From Marsupella aquatica (taxonomy: Eukaryota; Marchantiophyta): a stretch of 64,000 nt of DNA. Shown here one piece after another: positions 32,255 through 44,075 of the stretch (the stretch's first letter is position 1; the number at the start of each line of letters is the position of its first letter). The DNA lies in NCBI GenBank assembly GCA_973895155.1, contig OZ316899.1, positions 16,430,001 to 16,494,000 on the forward strand, given 5' to 3'. Under the pieces are notes generated by a model, which worked only from the letters and a program-made list of their open reading frames with translations, searched no databases and was not told where the DNA came from. A program made the translations under genes and the position numbers.

Positions 32255-32853
32255 TACTGCAATGAATTGGAATGGCCACACAAGGATGCAGAGCAGACAT
32301 ACTTTTGGTATGTTGAGCCCACACACAAACCTGATCCCCTAATACAATTGCTCCACAACACCTCAATTTTAATTGTGGCTATGATTCACCAAAGGAGATC
32401 TGCAACAACATTTCATGCATTTGAATCACATACAATAGTCGTGACATGTAAAACAGGCATTCTTCGAAGAGGATTGGTATGAAGCAGTGTCATAAGGGTT
32501 GAAATTTATACATCCTAAATAGGCTATGATAGTGGCTGAGACAAATAAGTGATGCATAAATCACATTTTACAGGTTATCACATGGCCCATTAATTCATTG
32601 AACGTTGCAATGTTCACCAGGTTAAAGCAGTCATGAAAGCAGTCTTTCAATAGAGACTTTTATGCGAGTTTGCTAGCGTCTTAAATTAGGATATTTTGCT
32701 TAGTGCAGGCATAATAGGATATAAGTTATGTACTGTTGACCCTAAACCCTGGACCCAAAATTGCTCATACATCAAAATTTTAAGTAAATATCCTCTATGT
32801 TGAAGTCAGAGTGTTAAGCTATAGGTCAATGGTATCTGGTCTGTGCATGCGGT
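32255..32853. other. No gene seen between the two CACTA elements
   Basis: AT-rich DNA. TAGTG at 32,701 was considered as a CACTA end, but neither an inverted match nor a target duplication supports it. Confidence 0.5.
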
Positions 32854-35800
32854 GTGACAAGTGGTCCTCTAGAGCATGTGATCCAAACATGTGTAGACAC
32901 CAAAGTCACCGGTGGTGGGGTCTGGGAGGGCAGGACAAGTGACATCACCAGGCACACTGCAGGATGGCGAGTGGTTCCAGATGATACATTGTGCTCTGTG
33001 CAAAAATCGGCATCCAAGAGAATGGTCATCCAATTCTGCTACCGTTTAATGTACCTATTGCCAGGAACTTGGAAGGAGGCCAAGCGTGTTCTCTCATCAA
33101 TTGGCATGGAATATCATATCATTCATGCATGTGTGAATGATTGCATGTTATTTCATGGGGCCGATGAGAAGAAGACACAGTGTACTGAATGTCATGAGCC
33201 ACGATATGACCCCAACATGATTACAAAGAAGGTGCCAAGAAAAGTTGTTCGTTGGTTTCCCATCATTCCTCGGTTGTTGCACATGTACAGGTGTTCTGAT
33301 TTGGCAGAGTTGATGGTATGGCATAAGACTCATCGATCAGAGCCTGGTGTTATGCGGTTGCCAATTGACTCTCCTGCAGTCAAACATATTGAGGAAACAT
33401 GGCCAGACTTTGCACATGATCCTCATCATGTGAGGTTGGGATTGGCATCTGATGGGGTTAGTCCTCATGCCCTTGGAGGCAAGGGAAGACCTACATCAGT
33501 TTGGCCTGTGGTTGTGATGAATTACAACCTTCCACCATGGCTATCCATGAAGAAGGGGTTCCTCTTGCTGTCTTTGATTATTCCAGGTCCAAAAAAGGTG
33601 AAGAACTTTGACACTTATTTGGCACTATTGATTGGAGAACTCCAAAAACTGTGGGGTGGAGTGTGGGCATATGATGGCAGGAAAAATACAGGAGGCATTC
33701 CACGTGTATTTAAATTGAGAGGGGTAGTTTGTTGGACAATGCATGACTATCCTGGTAAGATGACTTTTTGACCATATGCCACCCTTCTTTGATATGCTCT
33801 TTAATATACTTGTTTGTCATGTGACAACCCTAACATTTAGTCTGGTTTTATTTTTGGTGTAACCAGGGTTTGGCTTTGTCTCTGGATTGCAAACTCAGGG
33901 GTACAAAGCTTGCTCCACCTGTGGTCCACAATTGCAAGATATGGCAATTTGGTCCCCATGGCTTAGGAAGACTGTTTACATTGGGCATACAAAGTTTCTT
34001 CCGATGGGGCATGAGATGAGGTCTGACCCACTTTTATTTTCCTCCTTTGACATGCCCCTTGGTGATATGCGGGAAATTCCGGAACCAACAACTTTTGGGC
34101 ATTGGAAGTCACTAGATGATAGGGTGGCAGACCCTGATGATCCCCTCACCTTTGATGGTACTGGGTTGACGAGGTGGAGTATACTAGCCAGTTTGCCCTA
34201 TTGGTCAGAGTTGAAGATCCGCCATCTTTTAGACCCCATGCACATAGAGGAAAATGTGGGGAAGGCGTTGATAGCTCATTTTTATGGGGAGAAGGACACT
34301 AACTTCAGGGAGGCATGTGAAGAGGTGGAAATGCATCCAGATGTATGGGTACAAGTTGATCCTGCCACAAGTTTGGAACATCATCCTTCTGCTCCTTGGG
34401 TGCTTAGTGTTGGCCAAAGACGTGAATTCCGGAATCGTATAGGGGAGATGCGGTTTCCTACAGGCTATGGTGCCAATTTGAGGAAAGCTTTTGGGATGGA
34501 GGACAATCACAAATGGCCACGGTATCTCAAGACACATGACTATCACCGCTTATTGCAGCATATATTGCCAGTGGCAATTATAGGGTTGGGGACCAAAGAA
34601 GTGCAAGATGCCATTTGGTCATTGGGTCGTTTGTTGAGATGGATATGCTCAAAGGAGATATATGTGGAAGAGATTCCTAGAATGGAGGTATTGGCTGCTG
34701 AGGTGGTTTGCAAGTTGGAGAAGGCCCTCCCTCCTTCCTTCTTTGATTGTCAGGTTCATTTACTTGTGCATCTTGTGAGGGAGGTTGCCATTGCTGGTCC
34801 AATTCATTGTCGATGGATGTACTGGCTTGAGCGTTACATGTCAGTCTTGAAGGCTTATGTACGTAACCGTGCACGAGTGGAGGGAAGCATAGCTACAGGA
34901 TACTTGGCTGCAGAGAGCATATTTTATTGTAGTAACATCTTGGCCACCATTGATCGGACTTTACTACGTACTTGGATGGAGGAGAGGCAAGAGGAGGAGG
35001 ACCGTTTAACAGGAGCAACAAAAACATGCATGCTTACATCAACAGAGTGGACACAGTTGAATACATTCATGTTGAGTAATAGCAATGTCATGGATGAATG
35101 GAGGGAGTTTTATGACAATGCCAAAAGAATGAGTCAAAGGGCAAGGATTTTTCCTAAGTTGCATGTGTTTATGAAGGAAAAGTTGGTTGAGTTGGATGGC
35201 ATTTTGGCACAAGGAGGAGATGTCTCACAGTTTCCTACTATGACAAATGACATTCGGACCATTGTTCATGGCCCTTTGAGAGTGGTAACATCCAAGACGG
35301 CCATGTGGACCCAAGGGAGACACTTCAGGTTTCACTAGTTCCTAACCTTGTTTTCCATATTCATGTACTACTACTTAAGATATAGTAATCATTTTACTTA
35401 AGATAAGTGTGTTTTTCTCTTTTGGTATGAAAGGTTCCTCATAACATGATTAGTGTTTTTTGTGTAGTAGTAACAATATATGGGTCTTGTTAATTTCAGG
35501 ATTTCTTCCCTTGATGAGAAGAGGGCTCGTACTTTTGATTGTGGAGTTCAAGGGCAGTTTTGTCAGGACTCCCGGAGTAGCCGACATGACAGGAACATTG
35601 TTCGTGATGTTGTGCCACACTATGGGAAGATAGAGGAGATTTTGGTGGTCTCATATGACAACCAATCTAAGTTTGAGGAGTATGTCTTCAAGTGCAAGTG
35701 GTTCAAAGTGAACCTTGTTGGTAATAATCGCACTGTACTCCAAGATGAGAGTGGGTTTACACGGTTGAGGACAAGTGCCACTAGTTTTCAAGCATCTCAT

Positions 35801-35986
35801 TGGCAAACATCAGAGCCATTTACTTTCCCATCTCACTTGGAGCAATGTTTCTACGTTCCATACCCCTTAGACCCAGAGTGGTCACTTGTCATCACATATG
35901 TGCCATGGTCTCGTTCCATTGTTTCAGACAAGCCAGACACTATTTTTGTGTCAGATGTAGAGGACGTTGAAGGTGACCAAGTGTGA
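32854..35986 (+). CDS. TNP2-like transposase of CACTA element 2 (5'-truncated)
   Basis: Three exons: about 32,854-33,751, about 33,867-35,328 and about 35,500-35,986 (donors GTAAGATG and GTTTCACT; acceptors AACCAG and ATTTCAG). Exon 1 holds CTECHEPRYDP, VVRWFPIIPRLLHMYRC, HHVRLGLASDGVSPHALGG and WPVVVMNYNLPPWLS, LIIPGPKK. Exon 2 starts GFGFVSGLQTQGYKACSTCG and includes HLLDPMHIEENVGKALI and the DUF4218 part (HDYHRLLQHILPVAIIGL, LVHLVREVAIAGPIHCRWMYW). Exon 3 is DUF4216-like (HYGKIEEILVVSYDNQ, YVFKCKWFKVN). The N-terminal Cys-rich part of TNP2 is missing, so the protein begins late and the first about 60 codons may not be genuine. The copy is otherwise open. It is convergent in type with, but clearly diverged from, element 1. 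Confidence 0.8.
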
Positions 35987-36084
35987 GAGACACTTATGGA
36001 TATTTAAACCAAAAATCTATATCATGGATTGTTCATGTTGTTTCTTAATTAATATTTCATACACCATTAGTGTGGTAGGTATTT

Positions 36085-36361
36085 TCATTTTGGACTCCTA
36101 CTTTCAAAAGAGGTCATGCATATAAGTGACATGGGTACTCCCTCCCTTATCCCTCCTCCCTCTTTGAACCCAAACTCTCCTTCCTCTTCCAAAAACTCCA
36201 TAGCTTTTTCTCCTCCCTCCCTCTTCGCTAAAGTCTCTCCTATTTTTAGTAAACCCTCTTTGGACTCCCTTCTTCCTCCGTCCCTCATCCACCTTCCAAC
36301 TCCCTTCCTCCCTCTTTCACCTTTCACCTCCCTCCCTCCTCCTCCCCCATTCAAACTCTAA
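36085..36361. repeat. Pyrimidine-rich low-complexity stretch
   Basis: CCTCC/CTTCC-rich DNA (for example CCCTCCTCCCTC), open in several frames only because of its composition. Not coding. Confidence 0.7.
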
Positions 36362-36390
36362 CCTAGATGCACACACAAGTCTAACATAAA

Positions 36391-36865
36391 CGTTTGCAAA
36401 CTGTTTGCGAAACTAAACAAATCCCAACCAAATCGCAATTCTGCCATTTAAACCGTTTCTCAATTATTCCATACTATACGCTTCACTATTTTGCGATATC
36501 CAGACCATCCCACCTTTACCATCCACATCGTTTCGCACATTTGCCATACAAACCCATCGCAAATTGTTTGAAGCTAACCTTTTCGCAAACATCCTCCAAT
36601 ACTAATTGTTTTGCATCATTAATGTTACCATGGTTTCGGACTTTCGGAGCGGTCGCGGAGCCTTCGTAATGTGTTTTGTAATCTCTGTAGTTTCGCAAAC
36701 TATTGTGATACAATAAAGTTCGCAAAATGTTTGCGATGCAAATCGCATGGAAGACCAAAGTTGCAATACCACAAGTATCGCAAATTGCGATGCGTATTGA
36801 GTCATCAACGGTTTGAAGCATCTGGAATCGCAAACGTGTGTCCGGACTCAAATGAGCTTCGCACA
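36391..36865. repeat. Cluster of TTTGCGA / TCGCAAA motifs
   Basis: About ten copies of TTTGCGA or its reverse complement (or one-base variants) in about 470 bp, for example GTTTGCGAAAC near 36,403, TTTCGCAAACATCC near 36,580, GTTTCGCAAAC near 36,690 and GTTTGCGATGCAAATCGC near 36,729. It follows CACTA element 2 and is cut on the right by the chromovirus fragment. The layout would suit the subterminal motif zone of a CACTA element (inference). Confidence 0.6.
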
Positions 36866-36869
36866 AGGG

Positions 36870-38448
36870 CAAAATATGTTGTAGTGTTGGCGGATTTTGA
36901 TTTTGAAGTCCGTCACGTTCCGGAGAAGACAAACACGGCAGCTGATGCGTTATCGCATAAGGACCATAATCGTGTCAATGGGATCACGATGCTCAAATCC
37001 GAGTGGTCATTTAAGGTTCTGGCTAAGGCGTATGGGGATGACAGGTTAGTCAAGGAATGGCAAAGCAATAGGGGTAGCCAAGGCAAGGCGAGGCATGTTT
37101 CATTGGGGTTGGATACCACGCAAAATGTCCAGTTATGGCGATACAAGCAGAGGCGTGTGTACATCCCAGAGTCTATAAGGGAGGTTCTGCAAAAATACCA
37201 TGACTTGACCTGGGGAGGGCATGGCGGACAAGCTGCTATGTATTGCAGTATGTTGCAAGATGTGTATTGGCCGGACATGAAGCAATTGGTTCTTGCCACG
37301 TGTAAAGATGTTACTCGTGCCAAAAGAACCAAACGGTCTATAGGGCAAAAAGAGGACTTTTGCAACCCTTACTAGTAGTTGCGGCTCCATGGGAGTCCAT
37401 CTCCATGGACTTCATTGTTGGGTTACCTGAGTCCCACAGTAGTAACTCCATCTTAACAATCGTGGATCATTTTTCCAAGATGGTGTATTTTTTGTCGACT
37501 ACGAAAATGGTTTCGGCCCGAAAGGTTGCCGGTCTAGTGTTTGACAATATCTTCCGACAATGGGGATTACCGTTGCATATCCTGTCTGACCACGATACCA
37601 AGTTCATGGGCCATTTTTGAAAGGCGTTGTTCCGGTTATCCGGAACAGACCTCATTAGAGGATCAGCGTATCTTCATGAGAAGGATGGCCAAACAGAACA
37701 AGTGAATGATATCGTGGAGGGCTACTTGCGTCACTTTGTGACGGCCAATCAAAAGGATTGGGCAAAGCACCTAACAATGGCCAAGTTTAGGTATAACTCA
37801 ACCAAGCATTCGGCAACGGGGTTTGCCTAGTTTGTGTCGGCCATAGGAAGGATGCCAAGGGTGCCCTCCTGGTTCATAAATCTAGAAGCTTGGCAGACTG
37901 AAAGCAAGGTTCCTTCTACGGACAATCTTATTTGAGAGCGGCGCCTAGTTGTGGAAACAGCTACCAAGGGTATGACCCTTGCCCAAAGTTGGTACAAGGA
38001 GCAAGGAGATAAACATCAACGCCAAGTAAGCTTTGAAATTGGGGAGAGCGTTTGGTTGCAGTTGAGACCGGAATAATACCACGGGAACATAAGTAGGAAG
38101 CTGGCTCCCAGATATGCGGGGCCCTATGGCATCATACGATGGGCCCACAAGGATAATCTGGTTTTGGTGGTGTTGGAGACACCCAAGGAAATGGGCGTAG
38201 GCAAAAGCTACCATGTTAGCCGACTCAAGAAATTTCCCAAAGACAATGATCCCAACCGGGATCAAGTCTTGCGTCCGGACAACATGTTGGTGGAGGATGT
38301 TGAGGAGTTTGAGGTGGAGGCAATTATGGACCACCGTTACAAACGCAAGTTGGGAAGGCAAATCTTAGAGTATTTGGTGAAATTGGCTGGCTATGATCAG
38401 GCCGAGAGTACTTGGGAACCGAAAGAAAATTTGGGTAATGCCCCATAG
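36870..38448 (+). pseudogene. Chromovirus pol fragment: RNase H end, integrase, chromodomain
   Basis: Starts inside RNase H (DFDFEVRHVPEKTNTAADAL), then integrase: an HHCC-like region (VLQKYHDLTWGGHGGQAAMY, VYWPDMKQL), and the core (APWESISMDFIVGLPESH, SILTIVDHFSKMVYF, FDNIFRQWGLPLHILSDHDT). The C-terminal chromodomain (VEAIMDHRYKRKLGRQILEY, VKLAGYDQAESTWEPKENL) marks it as a chromovirus. Several stops (near 37,375, 37,620, 37,830, 37,935, 38,075) break it. It is the same family as the minus-strand copy at 52-60 kb, and shows the part that copy has lost. Confidence 0.75.
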
Positions 38449-38837
38449 ATCCTTGGAAGCTATTGTAAGTGAAGCGGCCTACCGCCGTTGTGAACTGGTA
38501 CAGGCAATTGTAGCTGCTACCTTTGTGAGTTGTATCTTAGTTTCACTCCTCCCGGCCTCTTGAAGATAAAGTTGGATTGTGTGGGCGCTAGAGGTTGTTG
38601 GACGGCCGATTTGCTTTTTGCAAGTGGAAGTTGATGGTCCCCACCTCACATCTGTGGGCGGGCTGGTTCAAACCAAAGACCAATTCAACGGGAGAGAGCT
38701 TGTCTGCAGCAGCTCGCCAGGTGGCATGATACACAGCAATTGAGAGGGGCAGAAAGAGCTAGTAGCTCTGTAACTAAAAGTGGCGTCAAAGAAGAAACAT
38801 AAGAAGAAGAGTCGGTAAGGAGAAGTAAGTCCCCAAC
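38449..38837. other. No gene seen; junction between two gypsy elements
   Basis: Short stretch holding the 3' tail of the chromovirus fragment and, probably, the leader of the next gypsy element. No LTR ends or PBS recognised. Confidence 0.4.
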
Positions 38838-40363
38838 CGACATGGGGGAACTAGAGGCACGGCCAGACAAGAGGCTAGGAACCAGACTGAGCCAATGGTC
38901 ACGCATTCATTACAAGGCATTTCATGGAAGAGGAGATGAGGATCCTGACAAATGGTTGGATGACTTCGAGGGAACCACTACAGCAAATGGAGAGTGAGCT
39001 ATCAAGATGCAAATTCTTCCCGGCCTGTTCAAGGGTGAGGCTAGGCCATGGTACAGAGCATTGAATGTGGAAGATCAAGCCATCTGGCATACCTTCAAAT
39101 CACTATTTGTCAAAGAGTTTTGACCCATTGGAACTTCAGAGCTAGCAGTGCTGAAGTTAGGATGACTTCGGTTCAAGGAGAACAAAATAATCCTTCAGGA
39201 AGTTCTTGCAACGCTTCCAAAAGCTGGTAAGACATACAAAGACCAATGCATCTGAAGGTATGCAACTTCAATGGTTGGTGAATGCTTTGCCACAAAAGAT
39301 GAGTTTTGCAATTAGGAAGGAGAACCCAGAGACTTTAGCCGAGGCAATTAGAGATATCAAATTGTACATTAATGCAGATATCACAAGCCGAAAGAAACAA
39401 CTCAAGTCTGAAAGTTCCTCGTCGGAGGAAGGATCAACCCATAAGAAAAAAGATACAAAGAAGAAACATTCTAAGAAGTCAAGAAGTGATAACTCAAGCT
39501 CGGATAGTGGAAGTAGCAAGAGTGAGTCATCTTCTAGTTCTGAAGAAGAAAAATCTAGGAAAAAGAAAGGCAGGAGAAGGGGGAAGTTAAAAGTCAAGCT
39601 AGAGGCTAAAACTCCAGATAACCTCGTAGCTCTTACCGATCAGCTAAAGGCTATAATAGCAAAGGTAAAGCCAAAGAAGAAAGTAGTAGTAGAGGATAGC
39701 TCTGTATGGTGTGCCTTATGTTATGAAACCGGACACCATAAAGATGCATGTCCTAAACTCAATACTAGTCATGTTCGGCGTGTAGCTGAGGTCAGACCAT
39801 GTCAAGGAGAAGTAGAGTACTTCCTAGGGGATGCCGCTGATAGTGTTTTTGGCATTAGTGAGACTGCAGCACGAGACCTATCCAACCGACTTGCATCTCT
39901 CTAATCAGGATTAAGAAACAATCTGGGAGAGATGTATCCTCGGATCATTCAGAATCTGCCAGTACCTCCTAGGCCGTACCCTAAAGATTTGCGGCATGCT
40001 ATAATTGTGGTCAACCTGGCCATTTTGCTAGAGAATGCCCGAATGCACAAAAACAAGGTGATGGACAACCAGCTCAGCTATGTATGGGATGCCAACAGGA
40101 GGGTCACATGCTAGGACAATGTCCTACTTGGTTGGCAGGACTGGCCGCAAATCATAAGCTCTTGCCGGTCAAGGTCTTGCCACCAAATACTACCCCAGGA
40201 GGAGTTCAAATCAACCACATTGAACTCGAATGGCAAACGGATGTAGAGGCAGAGTTTGGACCATCTGATGATGAGGCCGAGGCCCTATCAACATTCTCAG
40301 AAGAGGATTTGGATCATGATTGCTACCGTGTCTCTACTCGATCCACCAGAAGGAAGGAAAGGT
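38838..40363 (+). pseudogene. Gag of gypsy element 2
   Basis: From ATG 38,838: RGDEDPDKWLDDFEG, a stop, AIKMQILPGLFKGEARPWYR, ALNVEDQAIWHTFKSLFVKE, a stop, then a frameshifted continuation, as in Retrotrans_gag proteins. A Ser/Lys-rich linker (39,390-39,570) follows. Three CCHC-type knuckles come next: CALCYETGHHKDAC, CYNCGQPGHFAREC and CMGCQQEGHMLGQC. The protein packages element RNA. At least two stops and several frameshifts disable it. Confidence 0.65.
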
Positions 40364-40445
40364 GAGATGGGCTGGCCAAAAATAAAGGGAAGGTTAAGGA
40401 AGAAAGGATCGACTCTTTGTCAACATCAACAAAAGGAGAAGGAAG

Positions 40446-43245
40446 GTGCCGGCAACACAGGTAAGCCATGAGCTCACCAATGAGCCCAATCCTTCACAAG
40501 ACAACGACTTCAATCGAGATCACCCTAAGTTATTCTACCCCTCTATTACGGCAAGTGTTAAGGAACAACTTCAAGAATTAGAAACCCTGGAGAATACCGA
40601 AGCCATAGCCAAGGATGTGAAACGAGCAAAAGCGTTGTTTGCTTCTGAAAATCCTACGCCTGTGGAAACTAACATGAAACAGGCCAAAGCCAAGATAGAG
40701 ACACCGCCAAAAGAGAAGCCAATAGTCCCCTATGACCTGGCTAAAGATGTACTAGAATCTAGAGTCTTGGCAACGGTAGGTCAACTATTGAAAAATAGCC
40801 TGTACTTCCGGAAATAGTTAAGGAAGGCAATTCTTGGCAAGCCGAGATTACCCAAGGTAGCGACCAGATCTGACGTGTTAATGATAGAAGAAGATCAAGG
40901 AGCCCCAGCATTACCATTAATGATTCAAGGAGATATATTACTGCGGGTACCCATCGATGGAGGATCAAGGGTATGTATTATGATTGATTCAACAGCAAAA
41001 GGGTGGGGTCTAACGCCGGAGATGACTGGAAGAGTGTTGAACATGGCCAATGGGTATCAGGTCATTCCCACGGGAGTGTTAACCGACATCAAGACTGAGA
41101 TAGGAGGTGTCTTGTTTAGCATTAACTATGTAGTAATGAAGCCGGTAAACCCTACATTGTTCCAACTATTGATTGGCAGACCATGGCTGTACCTAGCCAA
41201 GGTAATAGAGGATTGGGATAAGAAGGAGTTCACTTTTGGGACCCCCTCTATCACGGTATCCTGGGACACCAAGGATGACTGTAGGAGAAGCATCAGGGAG
41301 GTAGACGGGTACGACAGTGGACTGGAGTCAGCTGATGAGGTACGTTGGCTAGAATGTCTCACTGACCTGACCGAAGAAAGTGTCTTTGGACCAGAAGTAC
41401 CCCCCAACAGACTATGGCAAGAACCTATGGAGAGTGACTTGGAAGAATGTGAAGAAGAGACCGAGGATTGCTTTGCCATAGAGTCCACCTTTTTAGCTTC
41501 AATTCTGGAGGAAGCACAAGAGGTGGTCCAGTTGGATGAAACAATTAAGTGGGGAGCTGCACTAGAGACAGTGAATTTTTCTCAGGCGTTGTGGTAGACC
41601 CGACAAGATCCACAACTCCGTCTATCATTGACAACCAATTAAACACCAAGGGATCAACTTACAAGCCAATCACAAGGGCAGAACAAATTGAGGCCCTACT
41701 AGAAGCCGGAAGAGCACAACGGCCTGACCCTCAGGAAGCAGGAATGGATGAGATGCAAAGAACCAATCCAGAGCCGAGTCATGAAGGGAAGCCAACAACC
41801 AATTCAAAACCGAGTAGAACGGCAAGAGAACAGTCTACGGATAACGAGGGAGAAATCAAGTCAACCGACTTAGCTAGTACAGCCGAGATTCCAGTCTATG
41901 GAGGGATGAGACTAGAGAGGCTAGAAGCCAAGTTGGACCCAAATTTGAAGAACCAGATTAATATGATCCAAGCACGGCAATACCGAAAGCTTGACTTAGG
42001 AGAAGGAAGGGAACTAAACTTAGGGCGGGACCTAGCACCCAAGCTTGAGAAGGAGATCAGTGAATTACTGATTGAATTTCAAGATGTGTTTGCATGGAGT
42101 CACCAAGATCTGAAGGGAGTAGACCCAAAATTAGGAGAACACCGAATTGATCTAATGTTAGGAGCCAAATCGTTTTGACAACCGATTCAAAGGATGAACC
42201 CTAAGTATTCCCTGATGGTCAAAGCTGAAATTGACAAGCTAGTGGAAGCCGGATTCATCACTCCAGTCCTACATTCAGACTAGGTGTCTCCAATTGTGAT
42301 AGTTCCCAAGAAAGCTGGACCCGATGGTAAACCCAAGATCCAGGTTTGTCAGGATTATAGGAAGTTAATTGAAGCTACATTGAAAGATCATTTCCCTTGA
42401 CCCTTTACTGATATGGTGCTAGACATGGTAGCTAGTCATGAACTATACTCATTCATGGATGGGTACTTTGGTTATAACCAAATCAGGATTAGGCAGGAGG
42501 ACCAAATCAAGACAGCCTTCATCACGGAATGGGGGATCTATGTCTTCAATCGTATGCCGTTCAGACTCTGTAACGCACTAGCTATGTTCCAAAGATTGAT
42601 GGTGAACATTTTCCATGACTACTTGAGAAAGTTCATGGAAATCTTCATTGATGACTTTGCAGTGTTTGGGAAGGCATTGAAACATGCTAAATACCTCAAG
42701 AAGACCTTCATGAGATGCAGAGAGGTAGGTCTCAAGTTACACCTAGATAAATGTTTCTTTGGAGTAACAGAGGGTGTGCTGCTAGGTCAGAAGGTATCAA
42801 AGAAGGGCATGATGATTGACAAGTGTAAGCTAGTAGTGTGGCTAGATATCATGCAACCTAAGAACATAAAGGACGTGAGATCCTTCTTGGGGTGCATTGG
42901 CTATTATCGCCGGTTCATCAAGGATTTTGCCAAGCTAGCTTTACCATTGACCAACATGCTCAAGGTAGGCGAACCCACACCAGAACGAGTAACAACAGTG
43001 GTGGAATTAAAACAAATGTTAGTTGAGGCCCCAGTCATGATAGCACCAGACTGGAACAAAGATTTTCATGTCTTTGTAGATCTCTTAGGCTTCTGTATCG
43101 GCTCAGTACTAAGTCAGTTGGATGAGAAAGGAAGGGACCATCCCATATACTTTGCAAGCCGCCAGCTTGTCGATGCCGAACGAAACTACTCCACCACAGA
43201 AAGAGAAGCATTAGGAGTCATTTATTCATGTAAAAAGTTTAGGCT
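40446..43245 (+). pseudogene. Protease, reverse transcriptase and RNase H of gypsy element 2
   Basis: The protease has VPIDGGSRVCIMID and LLIGRPWLYLAKV, the DGGS variant common in plant gypsy elements. An acidic linker follows (41,280-41,950). RT begins near 42,180 after a stop (SPIVIVPKKAGPDGKPKIQV) and runs through FMDGYFGYNQIRIRQEDQIK, FNRMPFRLCNALAMFQRL and the catalytic box FIDDFAVFG (usual YVDD). RNase H starts with DKDFHVFVDLLGFCIGSV (usual catalytic Asp kept) and YFASRQLVDAERNYSTTERE. It ends at IYSCKKFR, where the copia element sits. Stops at about 42,176, 42,284 and 42,398 make it inactive. Confidence 0.7.
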
Positions 43246-43444
43246 ATTCAAAGACAAGAAGATGAGAGTAGAACATACACCAACAACTGGAGGTTCCCTC
43301 CAACTTCCATTACCTTATAGAGTCCCTAAGGACTCGATCTATTACATGCGGTTAGGTTGTTAGTAACAACCTAAGCTTTGGTTAGTTAGGACTAACTAAC
43401 CCTACTATTATGACTTGGGTTAGTGTTAACTCCATATTACAACA
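43246..43444 (-). repeat. Copia 3' LTR
   Basis: 199 bp, nearly identical to 49,026-49,224. Contains GGTTAGTTAGGACTAACTAACC, an inverted repeat, near 43,378-43,399. Confidence 0.9.
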
Positions 43445-44075
43445 CTCCCCCTTGGTTACTTGAATAGCATAATAAAGTAACCATCTTAAGGAGTAATACT
43501 AACCCTAGGTGGATTATTTTGGTACCCATAAGGAGAGTGTGGTCTCATTAAAACCCCCCGCTTTCTTCTGGGGGGAAAGAGTACCACCACTCTGTACATT
43601 GCATGGGTCCGTATTGAAATGTAGACGCAGAGTAGAAAAGAAAACTAAGAGTATTGCGCTGCAGCGTTCCTAATAAGGTATGCGACCTAAAACTGGCTTA
43701 TGTTAGTCTTTTTACGAAGGGAAGGAGTTTAGCATGGAGATGATGGGTCGCTGCGTCTCCATGTGTAATGCTTCATTATTTTTGTATAGACGGTGAAGGT
43801 AAATGGCTGCAACATGGATATCTTTGATTCTTGTTTAGCAAACAGTCGTGTGCTTCGATGGATGCGTTCTTGATAGGCGAAGGTGAACATGCAAATGCAT
43901 CTTGAGTGGTAATGGCTGCTGTGTCTTCTATAATTGTGCAGAAGATGGAGGCGGATCGCAATGGTCATGTCTGCTCTGTGTGCAGTGTGGATAGGCTTCT
44001 CATGCCGATGCCGTATGAATGTTCCTTATGCAAAATTGGTGGTAATGGCTTTGTGAATAAGTCTGCTCGGTTGTC

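Noticed and set aside
32701-32705. TAGTG as the 5' end of CACTA element 1
   Set aside because: The bases inward do not mirror CACTACAAACAAA at 21,797 well, and the 3-bp flanks (CAG against TCA) differ.
36116-36361. Open frames in a CCTCC-rich stretch
   Set aside because: Both strands are open only because of low-complexity composition; no domain and no splice signals.
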